From Oceanisphaera litoralis (GTDB lineage: Bacteria > Pseudomonadota > Gammaproteobacteria > Enterobacterales > Aeromonadaceae): a stretch of 64,000 nucleotides of DNA. Shown piece by piece: positions 44,012-53,027 of the stretch. How positions within the stretch are numbered: the first letter of the stretch is position 1; each line of letters begins with the position of its first letter. Under the pieces are notes generated by a model. The model saw only the letters and a program-made list of their open reading frames with translations, did no database searches and had not been told where the DNA came from. The translations under genes were made by a program, and so were the position numbers. The stretch lies in contig NZ_JAFBBE010000014.1 in the NCBI RefSeq assembly GCF_016907015.1, positions 36,896 through 100,895 of the forward strand. Direction: 5' to 3'.

Positions 44012-45304
44012 ATGACCTTGATCGAACACCTTACCCTTGTTGAAGAAACCCGCTCGGACATCAACCGCAAGCATGATCTGGTAGATGTGATGTTCCTGGT
44101 TATCAGCGCCATCATGGCGGGTGCCGAGGGCTGGCAAGACATTGAAACCTATGGTGATGCCAAAGCTGACTGGCTACGCCAGTACCGTCCCTTTACTCAT
44201 GGTATTCCGCGTCGGCACACCATTGCGCCTATTCTCCGCAGCGTGGTGGTCAGGGCCGACGCATGATCGTTTTTCGAACAATTAAAGCCTGCTCAGGGTA
44301 GCATTGATGCTCAAAAACAACCTTAACTGTATGATTGTCACTCATCATAATGAACTTGAGTGGGCCTCAAACATATCCTAATTGATGCAACGTCATTAGG
44401 GTGTTCGTTTTTTGAACGTTGATGCGTCATCCCTAGCGTGGTGGTCGAGTCCTTGCTGGAAGCATTGCTAAACTGGGTCAACGAGCGCCGGACCCATCGC
44501 GGTAAACCCATTATTGCCTTCGACGGCAAGGTATTACGCGGGTCCTATCGCAACAACTCTGCCCAGGCAGTGCAGTTGGTCACCGCCTACGATACCGAAA
44601 ACGGCCTGGTATTGAGTCAGAAAGCCACGCCATCCAAGAAGGGAGAAATCGCGACCGTCCGGGAGATGCTGGATGTGCTCAATCTCAAAGGTTCCGTCGT
44701 GACCCTGGATGCGCTGCACTGTCAGCGGGAGACGTTGGAGAAAATCCAAGATAAGAAAGCCGATGTCGTGGTCCAGGTGAAACACAATCAGCCTAATCTG
44801 CGCAAAGCGGTTCAGTCGCAGTTCCAGGCGGTCTTCGATGCACGAAAAGAGAAAGTGGTCGTTGAGCACAAGGAAACCGGGCATGGGCGCAAAGAAGAAC
44901 GCTATGTCTTTCAGTTAAAAGCAAAATGACCAGTAGAGCTGGCAGAGAAATGGCCGACCATCCGCAGTATCATCGCCGTTGAACGGCACCGAACCATCGA
45001 TGGCAAAGGGACGGTAGATACCTCTTACTATGTCAGCTCGATGTCGCCCAAGCATAAGCTGCTTGGGCACTACATCCGCCAGCATTGGCGGATAGAAAAC
45101 AGTCAACATTACATTCTGGACGTGGTGTTCAATGAGGATGCCTCACGGATTGCCGTCGGGGATGCCGTTGAAAACATGGCGCTGTTCCGGCGGTTCGCGA
45201 TGAACATCCTCAAGCAGAGCGAATGTGGCTCACCGAGCCAGCGCAACAAGCTGAAGCGGGCCAGTTGGAACGATGATTATCGGGCACAATTATTCTTTGG
45301 CTAA
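44012..45304 (+). pseudogene. ISAs1-family transposase, disrupted
   Basis: The frame begins at MTLIEHLTLVEETRSD (ATG 44012) and continues in one reading frame to LFFG at 45304. It is interrupted twice. A 195-base insertion (44252-44446 including one repeat copy) brings TGA just after HTIAPILRSVVV. A second TGA at 44927-44929 falls between FQLKAK and PVELAEKWP, probably from TTA. DDE-type landmarks remain: IIAFDGKVLRGS, VTLDALHCQ, VQVKHNQ and HWRIENSQHYILDVVFNED. No functional protein can be made. Confidence 0.93.
44252..44434. mobile_element. MITE-like insertion, 183 bases, inside the transposase gene
   Basis: The element is flanked by identical 12-base repeats AGCGTGGTGGTC (44240-44251 and 44435-44446), of which one is the original transposase sequence. 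Its ends form imperfect inverted repeats: AGGGCCGACGCAT on the left and AGGGATGACGCAT on the right (read inward), continuing with CGTTTTTCGAAC versus CGTTCAAAAAACGAAC-like sequence. It has no coding capacity. The long duplication suggests mobilisation by an IS4-type transposase elsewhere in the genome; that is inference. Confidence 0.8.
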
Positions 45305-45745
45305 ATTACAATCAAAGTATGCTCCCGCCCTGAGCAACTGCCGGTGAACCTTCTTGATGCAGAGATCCTCGACGTATGCCAGTTCGGCCTCGGCGGCGGA
45401 CTCGGCCGCCGCCGTGCTCTGAACCCCCTCCTGCAGCCACAGACACAGGGCGTCATGCGCTATGGCCTCGAGCGCGATATCGGCGGCAAACTCGCCGCGG
45501 CGAAACACATTGATCAGCTGCACCGGCTGATCCAGATCGTCCAATTCGGCGATACAGGTCTGGCCGAGGATGACGGCGCCGGCCAGTTGCGGGTTGATCG
45601 GATACACCTGATATCCATGTTGCAGCAGGTACTCCATTACCTGATAGCTGGCTCGTTCCGGACGATTGGAGGCCCCCACCAGGGCGATGCTGCGCGTCTG
45701 GTTCAGAATGTGCGTCAGGCGCTGTTGTTCGAGTTGGTCCATCAT
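45290..45745 (-). CDS. CoA-binding domain protein (YccU-like), 3' end replaced by IS sequence
   Basis: About 151 residues from the ATG at 45745 (45742 also possible). The Rossmann-type CoA-binding motif IALVGASNRPERASYQVMEYL and GYQVYPINP are typical of the YccU family. The tail after KVHRQLLRAG (about ten residues, ending LAKE) is read out of the IS inverted repeat and inner end, so the natural C-terminus has been lost. The core domain is nearly complete and the protein may still fold. Confidence 0.85.
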   Translation of the reverse strand: MMDQLEQQRLTHILNQTRSIALVGASNRPERASYQVMEYLLQHGYQVYPINPQLAGAVILGQTCIAELDDLDQPVQLINVFRRGEFAADIALEAIAHDALCLWLQEGVQSTAAAESAAEAELAYVEDLCIKKVHRQLLRAGAYFDCNLAKE

Positions 45746-45863
45746 GCATTCCACAGGAGTAAAAACCTCCTTATACCAGTTTGCCTGCCTGATAATCCAT
45801 GATCGCCTACTCAATTTCTTCCTCGAACAGGCTTCCTCGGGCGCGGTCGGGTTTGCTTTTCAT

Positions 45864-46298
45864 TTACCCCATCAGAGCCTGCAACCATTGTCGCAGTTGG
45901 CCGGCGGAGAGGGCGCCGGACTGGCGGGCGATTTCCTTGCCGTGATGAAAAGCGATCAGGGTAGGAATAGAGCGGATGCCGAAGCGAGCGGCCGCCGCCT
46001 GGTAGGCTTCGGTGTCCAGCTTGGCCAGCCGCAGCCGGCCATTCACCTCGCCTGCGGCGGCAGCAAACACCGGTGCCATGCTCTGGCAGGGGCCGCACCA
46101 GGGCGCCCAGAAGTCGATCACCAGCGGCAGGGTTTCGTTGGCCAGCAGCCTGTCCAGCCTGGGGTCGTCCAGCGTCAGCGGCTGGGGCGGCAGCAGGGAC
46201 TCTTTGCATTTACCGCATTTGGGTGCCTGTTGCAGTCGTTCGCCGGAAATCCGGTTCTTTGCCTGGCAGGCCGGGCAGATCAGGAAGTGTTCGCTCAT
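45864..46298 (-). CDS. trxC: Thioredoxin 2 (zinc-containing)
   Basis: 144 residues. The N-terminal zinc finger has two CxxC pairs (CPACQAK and CGKCKES). The thioredoxin domain follows with FWAPWCGPCQ and SIPTLIAFHHGKE. It is a cytoplasmic disulfide reductase. It starts two bases after the META-domain lipoprotein gene stop, so the two are likely co-transcribed. Confidence 0.96.
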   Translation of the reverse strand: MSEHFLICPACQAKNRISGERLQQAPKCGKCKESLLPPQPLTLDDPRLDRLLANETLPLVIDFWAPWCGPCQSMAPVFAAAAGEVNGRLRLAKLDTEAYQAAAARFGIRSIPTLIAFHHGKEIARQSGALSAGQLRQWLQALMG

Positions 46299-46300
46299 GA

Positions 46301-46741
46301 TTACATCCAGTCGGCCAGTTGATAGGTCAGGGTATATTGCTCGCCAACCAGCTCCAGCTGCTGGCCCCGGTTGTTGACGGTCGCGCCCTCGGCCAGGGTT
46401 TGCAGCACGGCGGTTTCTACTTGCTGCGCGACCGGGTCGCAGGCCATCTTGGTGCTGGCCAGGGGATCGGCTTTCAGACGATTCTGTTCCAGAGTGGCGC
46501 TGCCGAAGAAGCGGTTACAGCCGGCCATGCCGTTGATGGTGAAGTGCTCGGAAATTTCCAGATCCGATGTTATCTCGGCGTCGACGGGGACGCCGTTGAT
46601 GGCGGTCAGATTCCAGTGGTGATGCTGCAGGCCGGACTCTACCACCTTGAGGCCGCCGCTACAGGCGGTCAGCAGCAGGGCGGTGGCGACGAGGCCTGTT
46701 TTCATGACCAGGGCTGCTTTTATGACCAGGGCTGTTTTCAT
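46301..46741 (-). CDS. META-domain (HslJ-like) lipoprotein
   Basis: 146 residues. AAGGAG lies just before the first ATG at 46741. The lipobox LLTAC places the lipidated Cys near residue 27. The META domain follows (WNLTAINGVPV, GMAGCNRFFGSATLEQ, KMACDP). The signal peptide is lengthened by a tandem 18-base duplication encoding MKTALVIKAALVMKTGLV; a later ATG at 46705 would give a normal-length signal peptide. HslJ-type proteins are linked with novobiocin tolerance and motility, but the role here is unknown. Confidence 0.85.
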   Translation of the reverse strand: MKTALVIKAALVMKTGLVATALLLTACSGGLKVVESGLQHHHWNLTAINGVPVDAEITSDLEISEHFTINGMAGCNRFFGSATLEQNRLKADPLASTKMACDPVAQQVETAVLQTLAEGATVNNRGQQLELVGEQYTLTYQLADWM

Positions 46742-47028
46742 ACAGACTCCTTAATTGATTTGAGTATCATAGGTTCGTTGTGGACAGCCGTTGCAGCTTG
46801 TCCAGGGTGCAACGGCAGGCCTTGTGAACCAAGCAGTGCTCGACGACAGGGTGTGGCCTATAAGGCCGACAACTGAAAAAGGCGATGTTCACCGGAGGTG
46901 ACTCCATCAGGGTTCATGATTCAATGATAGTGAACAGCCGGCGACCGTTTTTCAAGGTCCGGCGGCCGGATGCCAGTGCCGTGCCGGTACCCGGCGGCAC
47001 CTAAATAGAACCGGTGCTTAAAAATAGC
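46742..47028. other. Intergenic region before tRNA-Pro
   Basis: 287 bases with no supported gene. The left end should hold the promoter of the META lipoprotein-trxC pair; a GC-rich inverted repeat lies near 46977-47000. Confidence 0.5.
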
Positions 47029-47057
47029 TTGCAACAATACCGTCATTTATGTAAATT
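47029..47057 (+). promoter_or_regulatory. Probable tRNA-Pro promoter
   Basis: TTGCAA and TAAATT separated by 17 bases end 13 bases before the tRNA, followed by a GC-containing discriminator typical of stable-RNA promoters. Confidence 0.5.
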
Positions 47058-47070
47058 CTCGCTCCGTTGA

Positions 47071-47147
<77 letters not shown>

Positions 47148-47156
47148 GATTCACAA

Positions 47157-47188
47157 AAAGGGCTCATCAAATGATGGGCCCTTTTTGT
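47157..47188 (+). terminator. Terminator after tRNA-Pro
   Basis: AAAGGGCTCATC / GATGGGCCCTTT stem (loop AAAT, one mismatch) followed by TTTTT. Confidence 0.9.
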
Positions 47189-47271
47189 TTTCCGGCGTTT
47201 GCCGTCAGCGGTGTAGCAGGCGAGGCGGGTTCACCGGTTCGGGGCTCGTTCCCAAGCCCCGCCCATCACCA

Positions 47272-47487
47272 TTATTCGGTAACCTCGACCTCTTGACCGT
47301 TAAAGCTGACGTGCTGTCCTGCCACTATCTTGCAGCGCTTGCGCACTTCTATTTCGCCATTTACCCGTACCAGTCCCTCATCGATCACCCTCTTGGCCAT
47401 GGCGCCCGAGTCGCACCAGCCGAGCACTTTCAGCAGATTGTGCAGGGGAATGAAGGCATGTCCTTCTAGACTGAATTGTTCGTTCAT
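47272..47487 (-). CDS. ybcJ: S4-domain RNA-binding protein (YbcJ-like)
   Basis: 71 residues. It has the compact S4 fold of Ybc[22 protein letters not shown], then [19 protein letters not shown]. It binds RNA; target unknown. The ATG has AGAGAAG upstream. The next 294 bases (47488-47781) hold no supported gene besides promoters. Confidence 0.9.
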   Translation of the reverse strand: MNEQFSLEGHAFIPLHNLLKVLGWCDSGAMAKRVIDEGLVRVNGEIEVRKRCKIVAGQHVSFNGQEVEVTE

Positions 47488-47781
47488 AAACTTCTCTTGT
47501 ATGGTGTATTGATTGAGCCAAAACCTTAAAAATAGATTTTAAGCGTTGTGTCCAGGAGTTGAAGGTCGTTCTGGTGATGGTTTTTGTGCTGTTTCCGGAA
47601 ATCTTGGGCCTGATGATTGGTTCAGATAACGCCACTCACTGTGCTTCAATATGCCGGCAGGTTTGTGTTCGGGATTGTACACACCCCCCCTTTCGGGCTG
47701 ACCGTGCCATTCTGGGGCTGGTGATGTCCAGCGGTGTATTTGCGTCCTTTTTTCGGTATCAGGTGTTCTCAAGAGGTAATT

Positions 47782-48042
47782 ATGTCCGGATTACTGCCCA
47801 ATATCGACCCCGATGGCCTGCTGGAATATTCGGTGGTGTATACCGATAGATCCCTGAACCATATGTCGCCGCGCTTTCGGCAGGTGATGTGCGATATCTC
47901 CGCCAGTCTCAAGGAGCTGTATCAGGCCCATTCGGTGATCGTGGTGCCTGGCAGCGGTACCTTCGGCATGGAGGCGGTGGCGTGTCAGTTTGCCACCGAT
48001 CAGGATCAACAAGCCCTGGCCCAAACGTTGCGGCTTGGCTAA
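47782..48042 (+). pseudogene. 5' fragment of a class V PLP aminotransferase
   Basis: 86 residues from an ATG with AAGAGG upstream. The sequence ([43 protein letters not shown]) is the N-terminal part of serine-pyruvate/alanine-glyoxylate-type aminotransferases, which are about 370 residues long. After QFATDQDQ the frame goes to ALAQTLRLG and stops; the PLP-lysine domain is missing, and yeiP begins 33 bases later. An internal deletion is the simplest explanation. The ribosome site is intact, so a short peptide may still be made. Confidence 0.75.
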
Positions 48043-48074
48043 GATGCGACTTCGGACTTTTGTGGAGGTACGCC

Positions 48075-48644
48075 ATGGCAAGGGCAAACGAAGTTAAAAA
48101 AGGCATAGTGATCGAACTGGACGGCAAGCTGCTGCTGGTGCGTGATATCGATGTACAGAGCCCGAGCGCCCGTGGTGGTGCCACCCTGTACAAGATGCGT
48201 TTTACCGATCTCAAAACAGGGCTCAAGGTCGAGGAACGGTTCAAGGGCGACGACTTGCTCAACACCGTCGAGCTGCAGCGGCGCAACGTGGTGCTGTCTT
48301 ATGTGGACGGTGAAGAGCATGTCTTTATGGACAACGAAGATTACAGCCAGTACCCGATCCGCAGTGCCGACATTAGCGATGAACTGCTGTTTCTGGATGA
48401 AAGCACCCAGGGCACTCAGGCACTGTTGGTGGACGGCCAGGTCATCGGCCTGGAACTGCCGCAAATGGTGGAGATGGTGATAGTCGATACCACTCCCGAA
48501 CTTAAGGGCGCTTCCGCCTCGGCGCGCACCAAGCCGGCTACTTTCGCTACCGGCCTGACCGTTCAGGTGCCGGAATACCTGAAAATCGGTGACAAGGTGC
48601 GTATTCATACCACGGAACGGCGTTATACCAGTCGGGCTGATTGA
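48075..48644 (+). CDS. yeiP: Elongation factor P-like protein YeiP (EfpL)
   Basis: 189 residues from the ATG at 48075 with GGAGG upstream. Three beta-barrel domains of EF-P are present. The tip loop reads [15 protein letters not shown], with Arg at the place of the modified Lys of EF-P, as in the YeiP subfamily; [14 protein letters not shown] and [26 protein letters not shown] are typical of domains II and III. It helps ribosomes through difficult (proline-rich and other) motifs. Confidence 0.96.
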   Translation: MARANEVKKGIVIELDGKLLLVRDIDVQSPSARGGATLYKMRFTDLKTGLKVEERFKGDDLLNTVELQRRNVVLSYVDGEEHVFMDNEDYSQYPIRSADISDELLFLDESTQGTQALLVDGQVIGLELPQMVEMVIVDTTPELKGASASARTKPATFATGLTVQVPEYLKIGDKVRIHTTERRYTSRAD

Positions 48645-48727
48645 GTCTGTCAGGGGCGGCCGAAATGGCGGGCCTCCATCATCCAGCTGCTATGCTTGGA
48701 CGGTATTATCCACCGGGAGTCATGATG

Positions 48728-49141
48728 ATGAAAAAAACGAGTCTAGTTGGTGCCGCCACCTTGCTGGCGGCTTTATCTGTATCCGCCACCCCGGCACCGG
48801 AAGGGGCCAGAGTCTATTTCATCAGCCCGGCCGATGGTGAGCAGCTGGGCGCAGAGTTTACAGTACGCTTCGGCCTGGAAGGCATGGGCGTGGCGCCCGC
48901 CGGCACGGAGCAGGAGGGTACCGGTCATCATCATCTGTTGATCAATGCCCAGCCGATGCCGGATTTGACTATGCCGCTGCCCGCCAGCGACCAGGTGCGG
49001 CATTTCGGTGGCGGTCAGACCGAAACCCGGCTCAGCCTGCCGCCGGGAGACTACCGATTACAACTGGTGCTGGGAGACGCGCAGCATGTTCCGCATCAGC
49101 CACCGGTGATGTCGGAGGTTATCCAGGTCACGGTGAAATAG
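48728..49141 (+). CDS. DUF4399 periplasmic protein
   Basis: 137 residues from the third of three consecutive ATGs (48722, 48725, 48728), chosen for its spacing from GGGAG. A signal peptide ends near VSA (about 19). The DUF4399 features are ARVYFISPADGEQL, EGTGHHHLLIN and the C-terminal PGDYRLQLVLGDAQHVPH, with several His that might bind metal. Function unknown. Confidence 0.85.
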   Translation: MKKTSLVGAATLLAALSVSATPAPEGARVYFISPADGEQLGAEFTVRFGLEGMGVAPAGTEQEGTGHHHLLINAQPMPDLTMPLPASDQVRHFGGGQTETRLSLPPGDYRLQLVLGDAQHVPHQPPVMSEVIQVTVK

Positions 49142-49156
49142 CGTCAAGGGTGTTGA

Positions 49157-49996
49157 ATGGCAAAAATACGGCTGCTGGCCAATCTGAATTGCGACCATGT
49201 ATTGTTGTTGAACGAGACACTGGTCGCCGGCGGCCGCCTCTTGTATCGGGATCAGGGGTGTCGGTTGGGTGGCGGTGCGGCGAACACCGGCATTGGCTTG
49301 TTGTGGGCCGGACATGAGGTGAGCATTGCCGCCCGGGTCGGCAACGATGCCACCGGTGACTGGCTGCGGCAGCAAGCCGCCGAGCTGGGGCTGGATATTA
49401 CCCATGTGGAGCAGTTTGACGGGGCAACCGGTGAGCTGTTGGTGCTAATCGACAGTCTGGGCGAACGTACCATATTGCGACAACATCGGCGGCCGGCGCT
49501 GCCCGGTGGCCTGCCCACGGAGCCGGTGGACTGCCTGTACGTCAATTATGACGGCGGTGATGTCGGCGCTTACATGGCGCAGATGGCGGAACACAGTCTG
49601 GTGGTCAGCCAGTATCCCGGGGGCGGTCGCTGGTCCCGGCCCTGCCAGGTGATGATTGCCTCTGCCGCCGATCTGGCCCGGCAGCAGAACCTGTTCGGCC
49701 ATGCCCGGGAGCTGGCCGGTGAGCGGCTGCAATGGCTGGTGGTGACGCACGGCGAACAGGGTGCCGAGGCGTTTTCTGCCGAGCAGCACATTCGGGTGCC
49801 GGCCCGTCCCGTGTCGGTGGTGGATGCCACCGGTGCCGGCGACGCCTTTGCCGGTGGCCTCATTCATGGTCTGGTAGCGGGCCTGTCGATGTCGGCGACA
49901 TTGATGCAGGCCGGGCAGTGGGCCGCCTATACCCTGTCTTCCAGCAGCTCCATTCCGTCGGAACAGTTAAAGAGCTATCTGCGCCGTTCCGGCTGA
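49157..49996 (+). CDS. PfkB-family carbohydrate kinase
   Basis: 279 residues. The first PfkB signature (GGGAANTGIGLLWAGHEVSIAARVGND) and the second, DATGAGDAFAGG with the catalytic Asp, are intact. The substrate is a sugar or nucleoside that cannot be told from sequence. It lies 15 bases after the DUF4399 gene. Confidence 0.9.
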   Translation: MAKIRLLANLNCDHVLLLNETLVAGGRLLYRDQGCRLGGGAANTGIGLLWAGHEVSIAARVGNDATGDWLRQQAAELGLDITHVEQFDGATGELLVLIDSLGERTILRQHRRPALPGGLPTEPVDCLYVNYDGGDVGAYMAQMAEHSLVVSQYPGGGRWSRPCQVMIASAADLARQQNLFGHARELAGERLQWLVVTHGEQGAEAFSAEQHIRVPARPVSVVDATGAGDAFAGGLIHGLVAGLSMSATLMQAGQWAAYTLSSSSSIPSEQLKSYLRRSG

Positions 49997-50055
49997 ATTC
50001 CGTCGTGGTCGCTGTTAAGCTGTTGCCTGATCATCGGTATATTGGGACTCACACC

Positions 50056-50292
50056 TTGGATAACGGCTTCTTTATTGCATTTCTCGGTCATTGCTGGCGC
50101 TGGTCGGTATTCCTGATGTTTCCGCTGTTGTTATTTCTGTACAGCCAGGTTAGCGGGCTGCCGCTGGCGGAGTTCGATAATGGCGTTAATCAACACAAGT
50201 GGCTGATTATGCTGTGCTATCTTCTCTATGTTTTGCTCTGGTTGCGCTTTAACCGGCGGGTACTGGCCATGCTTGAACAGCGGAGGCGTTGA
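50056..50292 (+). CDS. Small two-helix membrane protein upstream of rmuC
   Basis: 78 residues, probably from the TTG at 50056 (a GTG at 50005 is also in frame; ribosome sites are weak). Two hydrophobic helices (about 14-32 and 50-65) are joined by a polar loop (PLAEFDNGVNQHKW), and the C-terminus is very basic (RFNRRVLAMLEQRRR). Its TGA overlaps the rmuC ATG, which supports coupled translation. The family was not recognised. Confidence 0.6.
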   Translation: MDNGFFIAFLGHCWRWSVFLMFPLLLFLYSQVSGLPLAEFDNGVNQHKWLIMLCYLLYVLLWLRFNRRVLAMLEQRRR

Positions 50293-51638
50293 TGCTGACC
50301 GACACCTGGCCCTACCTGCTGGCAGCGGCGGCAGCCCTGGCCGGCTGGGGACTGACCCGACTCGGAATGGGCACCCGGCTGCAACTGCTGGCCCAGCAGA
50401 ACCGGCAGCTGCAGGAACAGCTGAACGAACGCGGTGGTGAGCTGCAGGACACCCGGCAGCGACTGGATCAGCAGCAGCAACTGGTGCTGAAAATGAACGG
50501 CCGGCTCAAGGAATATGAAACCCTGCTGCGTCAGGAGCGGCAGTGGGCGGCGGAAAAGCAGGCCCAGTTCGAGGCGAGCGAGGCTCGACTGGGACAGCAG
50601 TTCGAAAACCTGGCCCAGCGTATCTTCGAGCAGAAAACCCACAACTTCCGCGAGCTGAACCAGAGCAGTCTGGATGGGCTGCTGTCGCCGCTGCGTGAGC
50701 AGCTGGAAGGCTTTCGTCGCAACATGCAGGAAACCTATGCGGACGAAAGCCGCCAGCGCCACAGCCTCAAATTCGAAATCGAGCGGCTGGCCGAGCTGCA
50801 TCGGCAGATGAGCGTGGATACCGCCGCCCTGACCCGGGCGCTGAAAGGCGACAGCAAGCAGCAGGGCAACTGGGGCGAGGTGGTCCTGTCGCGGGTGTTG
50901 TCCGAATCCGGACTGCGCGAAGGCCACGAATACAGCACCCAGCTTAGTCTGAACAACGCCGAGGGCAAGCGTTATCAGCCGGATGTGGTGATGCACCTGC
51001 CGCAGGACAAGGACATCATCATCGACGCCAAGGTCTCTCTCACCGCCTATGAGCGCTACTTCAACGGCGAAGACCCGGCCGAGCGGGAACAGGCGCTGCG
51101 CGATCACGTCACCTCGGTGCGGGGGCATATTCGCGAGCTGGGGCGCAAGGACTATCAGCACCTGCAGGGGGTGAGAACCCTCGACTATGTGCTGATGTTC
51201 GTGGCGGTGGAGCCGGCCTTTCTGGTAGCGGTAGAAGCGGATCCGGGCCTGGTGAAATACGCTTTGGATCACAATATATTGCTGGTCAGCCCCACCAATC
51301 TGCTGGTGGCATTACGCACCATAGAAAATCTGTGGCGGGTGGAGCGGCAAAACCAGAATGCGCGCAAGATTGCCGAATCGGCGGGCAAGATCTATGAAAA
51401 ACTGCGCCTGTTCACGGAAGACATGGAAGCCATAGGGCAGTCGTTGCAACGGGCCGACGATAATTACCAACGTGCCATGAAGAAACTGACCAGCGGCCGC
51501 GGCAACCTGATCCGTCAGGCCGAGGCGTTTCGCGAGCTGGGGGTGGAAGTCACCAAACCCCTGCCCGAACACCTGAGGGAAAGGGCGGCCGAGGAAGCGC
51601 CGCTGCATTCCCTGCCCGGCGGCCGGGCGGCAGAGTAG
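50292..51638 (+). CDS. rmuC: DNA recombination protein RmuC
   Basis: 448 residues. An N-terminal membrane anchor (about 8-28) is followed by a coiled coil (about 35-115) and the PD-(D/E)xK-like RmuC nuclease domain: KGDSKQQGNWGEVVLSRVLSESGL, QPDVVMHLPQDKDIIIDAKVSLTAYERY. It limits inversion between short repeats. Family length is normal. Confidence 0.95.
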   Translation: MLTDTWPYLLAAAAALAGWGLTRLGMGTRLQLLAQQNRQLQEQLNERGGELQDTRQRLDQQQQLVLKMNGRLKEYETLLRQERQWAAEKQAQFEASEARLGQQFENLAQRIFEQKTHNFRELNQSSLDGLLSPLREQLEGFRRNMQETYADESRQRHSLKFEIERLAELHRQMSVDTAALTRALKGDSKQQGNWGEVVLSRVLSESGLREGHEYSTQLSLNNAEGKRYQPDVVMHLPQDKDIIIDAKVSLTAYERYFNGEDPAEREQALRDHVTSVRGHIRELGRKDYQHLQGVRTLDYVLMFVAVEPAFLVAVEADPGLVKYALDHNILLVSPTNLLVALRTIENLWRVERQNQNARKIAESAGKIYEKLRLFTEDMEAIGQSLQRADDNYQRAMKKLTSGRGNLIRQAEAFRELGVEVTKPLPEHLRERAAEEAPLHSLPGGRAAE

Positions 51639-51650
51639 GGGCTGTTGACC

Positions 51651-53027
51651 TTAAAGGAAGAAGGGGCTGGGCTGGAACAGCCGCTCCACTTCCGGAATGA
51701 ATTTCTTGTCTACCAGAAACAGCACCACATGATCGTCCTGTTCGATTACCGTCCTGTCGTGGGCGATCAGTACCTCGTCGCCGCGCACTATGGCGCCTAT
51801 GGTGGTGCCGGGGGGCAGCTTGAGCTCACCGACCTGGCGGCCCACTACCTTGGACGTGGCCCTGTCACCGTGGGCGATGGCCTCGATGGCCTCGGCCGCG
51901 CCCCGCCGCAGGGAATAGACGTTGACGATGTCGGCCCGGCGCACGTGGGTCAGCAGTGCCGAAATGGTGGCCTGCTGGGGCGAGATGGCCACGTCGATGC
52001 TGCCGCCCTGCACCAGATCGACGTAGGCGCCGCGCTGGATCAGCACCATCACCTTTCTGGCGCCCAGCTTCTTGGCCAGCATGGCCGACATGATGTTGGC
52101 CTCGTCCTTGTTGGTGACGGCGATGAACACGTCCACCTGATCGATATGCTCTTCCATCAGCAGTTCCTGATCGGCGGCGTCACCGCAGAAGACGATGGTC
52201 TGTTCCAGCAGCTCGGAAAGCTGCTCGGCTCTTCTGGGGTTGTGCTCGATAAGCTTGACCGAATAGTGCTTTTCCAGGCGACGGGCCAGACCGGCACCTA
52301 TGTTGCCGCCGCCGACGATCATGATGCGCTTGTAGTCACGTTCGAGCCGTTGCAGTTCCGACATCACGGCGCGGATGTGGCCGCTGGCGGCGACGAAAAA
52401 CACCTCGTCGTCGGCCTCGATAATGGTGGTGCCCTGGGGGCGTATCGGCCTGTCCTGACGGAAAATGGCCGCCACCCGGGTGTCGATGGTGGGCATGTGC
52501 TCGCGCAGGGTAGACAGGGCATTACCCACCAGGGGGCCGCCGTAATAGGCCTTGAGTGCCACCAGACCCACCTTGCCTTCGGCGAAGTCGACCACCTGCA
52601 GGGCGCCCGGGTACTGGATAAGCCGATAGATGTATTCGGTCACCAGTTGCTCGGGGGCGATCAGGTTGTCGACCGGCAGCGCCTCGTTGAGAAACAGTCG
52701 CTCCCGCTCGGCCAGAAATTCCGGCGAGCGGATCCGGGCCACCTTGTTGGGGGTGTTGAACAGCGAATAGGCTACCTGGCAGGCAATCATGTTGGTTTCG
52801 TCGCTGCTGGTCACCGCCACCAGCATGTCCGCATCCTGGGCACCGGCTTCGCGCAGTACATTGGGGTAGGCACCGTGGCCGGTGACCACCCGCAGATCGT
52901 ATTTGTCCTGCAGCTCCCGCAACCGCTCGCTGTCGGTATCGACGATGGTGATGTCGTTATTCTCGCCCACCAGGTTTTCCGCCAGGGTTCCCCCTACCTG
53001 ACCGGCGCCGAGAATGATGATTTTCAT
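51651..53027 (-). CDS. trkA: Trk potassium uptake NAD-binding protein TrkA
   Basis: 458 residues with two RCK units. Rossmann motifs [17 protein letters not shown] and [17 protein letters not shown] begin each RCK_N domain; an RCK_C domain follows each. It gates the Trk K+ channel at the inner membrane. Its ATG overlaps the rsmB stop (ATGA), as is usual in Gammaproteobacteria. Confidence 0.97.
   Translation of the reverse strand: MKIIILGAGQVGGTLAENLVGENNDITIVDTDSERLRELQDKYDLRVVTGHGAYPNVLREAGAQDADMLVAVTSSDETNMIACQVAYSLFNTPNKVARIRSPEFLAERERLFLNEALPVDNLIAPEQLVTEYIYRLIQYPGALQVVDFAEGKVGLVALKAYYGGPLVGNALSTLREHMPTIDTRVAAIFRQDRPIRPQGTTIIEADDEVFFVAASGHIRAVMSELQRLERDYKRIMIVGGGNIGAGLARRLEKHYSVKLIEHNPRRAEQLSELLEQTIVFCGDAADQELLMEEHIDQVDVFIAVTNKDEANIMSAMLAKKLGARKVMVLIQRGAYVDLVQGGSIDVAISPQQATISALLTHVRRADIVNVYSLRRGAAEAIEAIAHGDRATSKVVGRQVGELKLPPGTTIGAIVRGDEVLIAHDRTVIEQDDHVVLFLVDKKFIPEVERLFQPSPFFL

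Larger units (their letters stand above)
43925..45332 (+). mobile_element. ISAs1-family insertion sequence, inactive
   Basis: 1408 bases bounded by perfect 20-base inverted repeats (CAGGGCGGGAGCATACTTTG at 43925-43944 and its complement at 45313-45332). It contains one ISAs1-type transposase gene that is broken by a nested insertion and a stop codon. The 10 bases outside each end (AGCAGCTGAC and AGCAACTGCC) match at 8 of 10 positions, possibly an eroded target duplication. The right end truncates the CoA-binding protein gene. Confidence 0.92.

Noticed and set aside
47559..47849. 96-codon open frame with hydrophobic and cysteine-rich segments
   Set aside because: It starts at TTG without a ribosome site and overlaps the start of the aminotransferase fragment in another frame.
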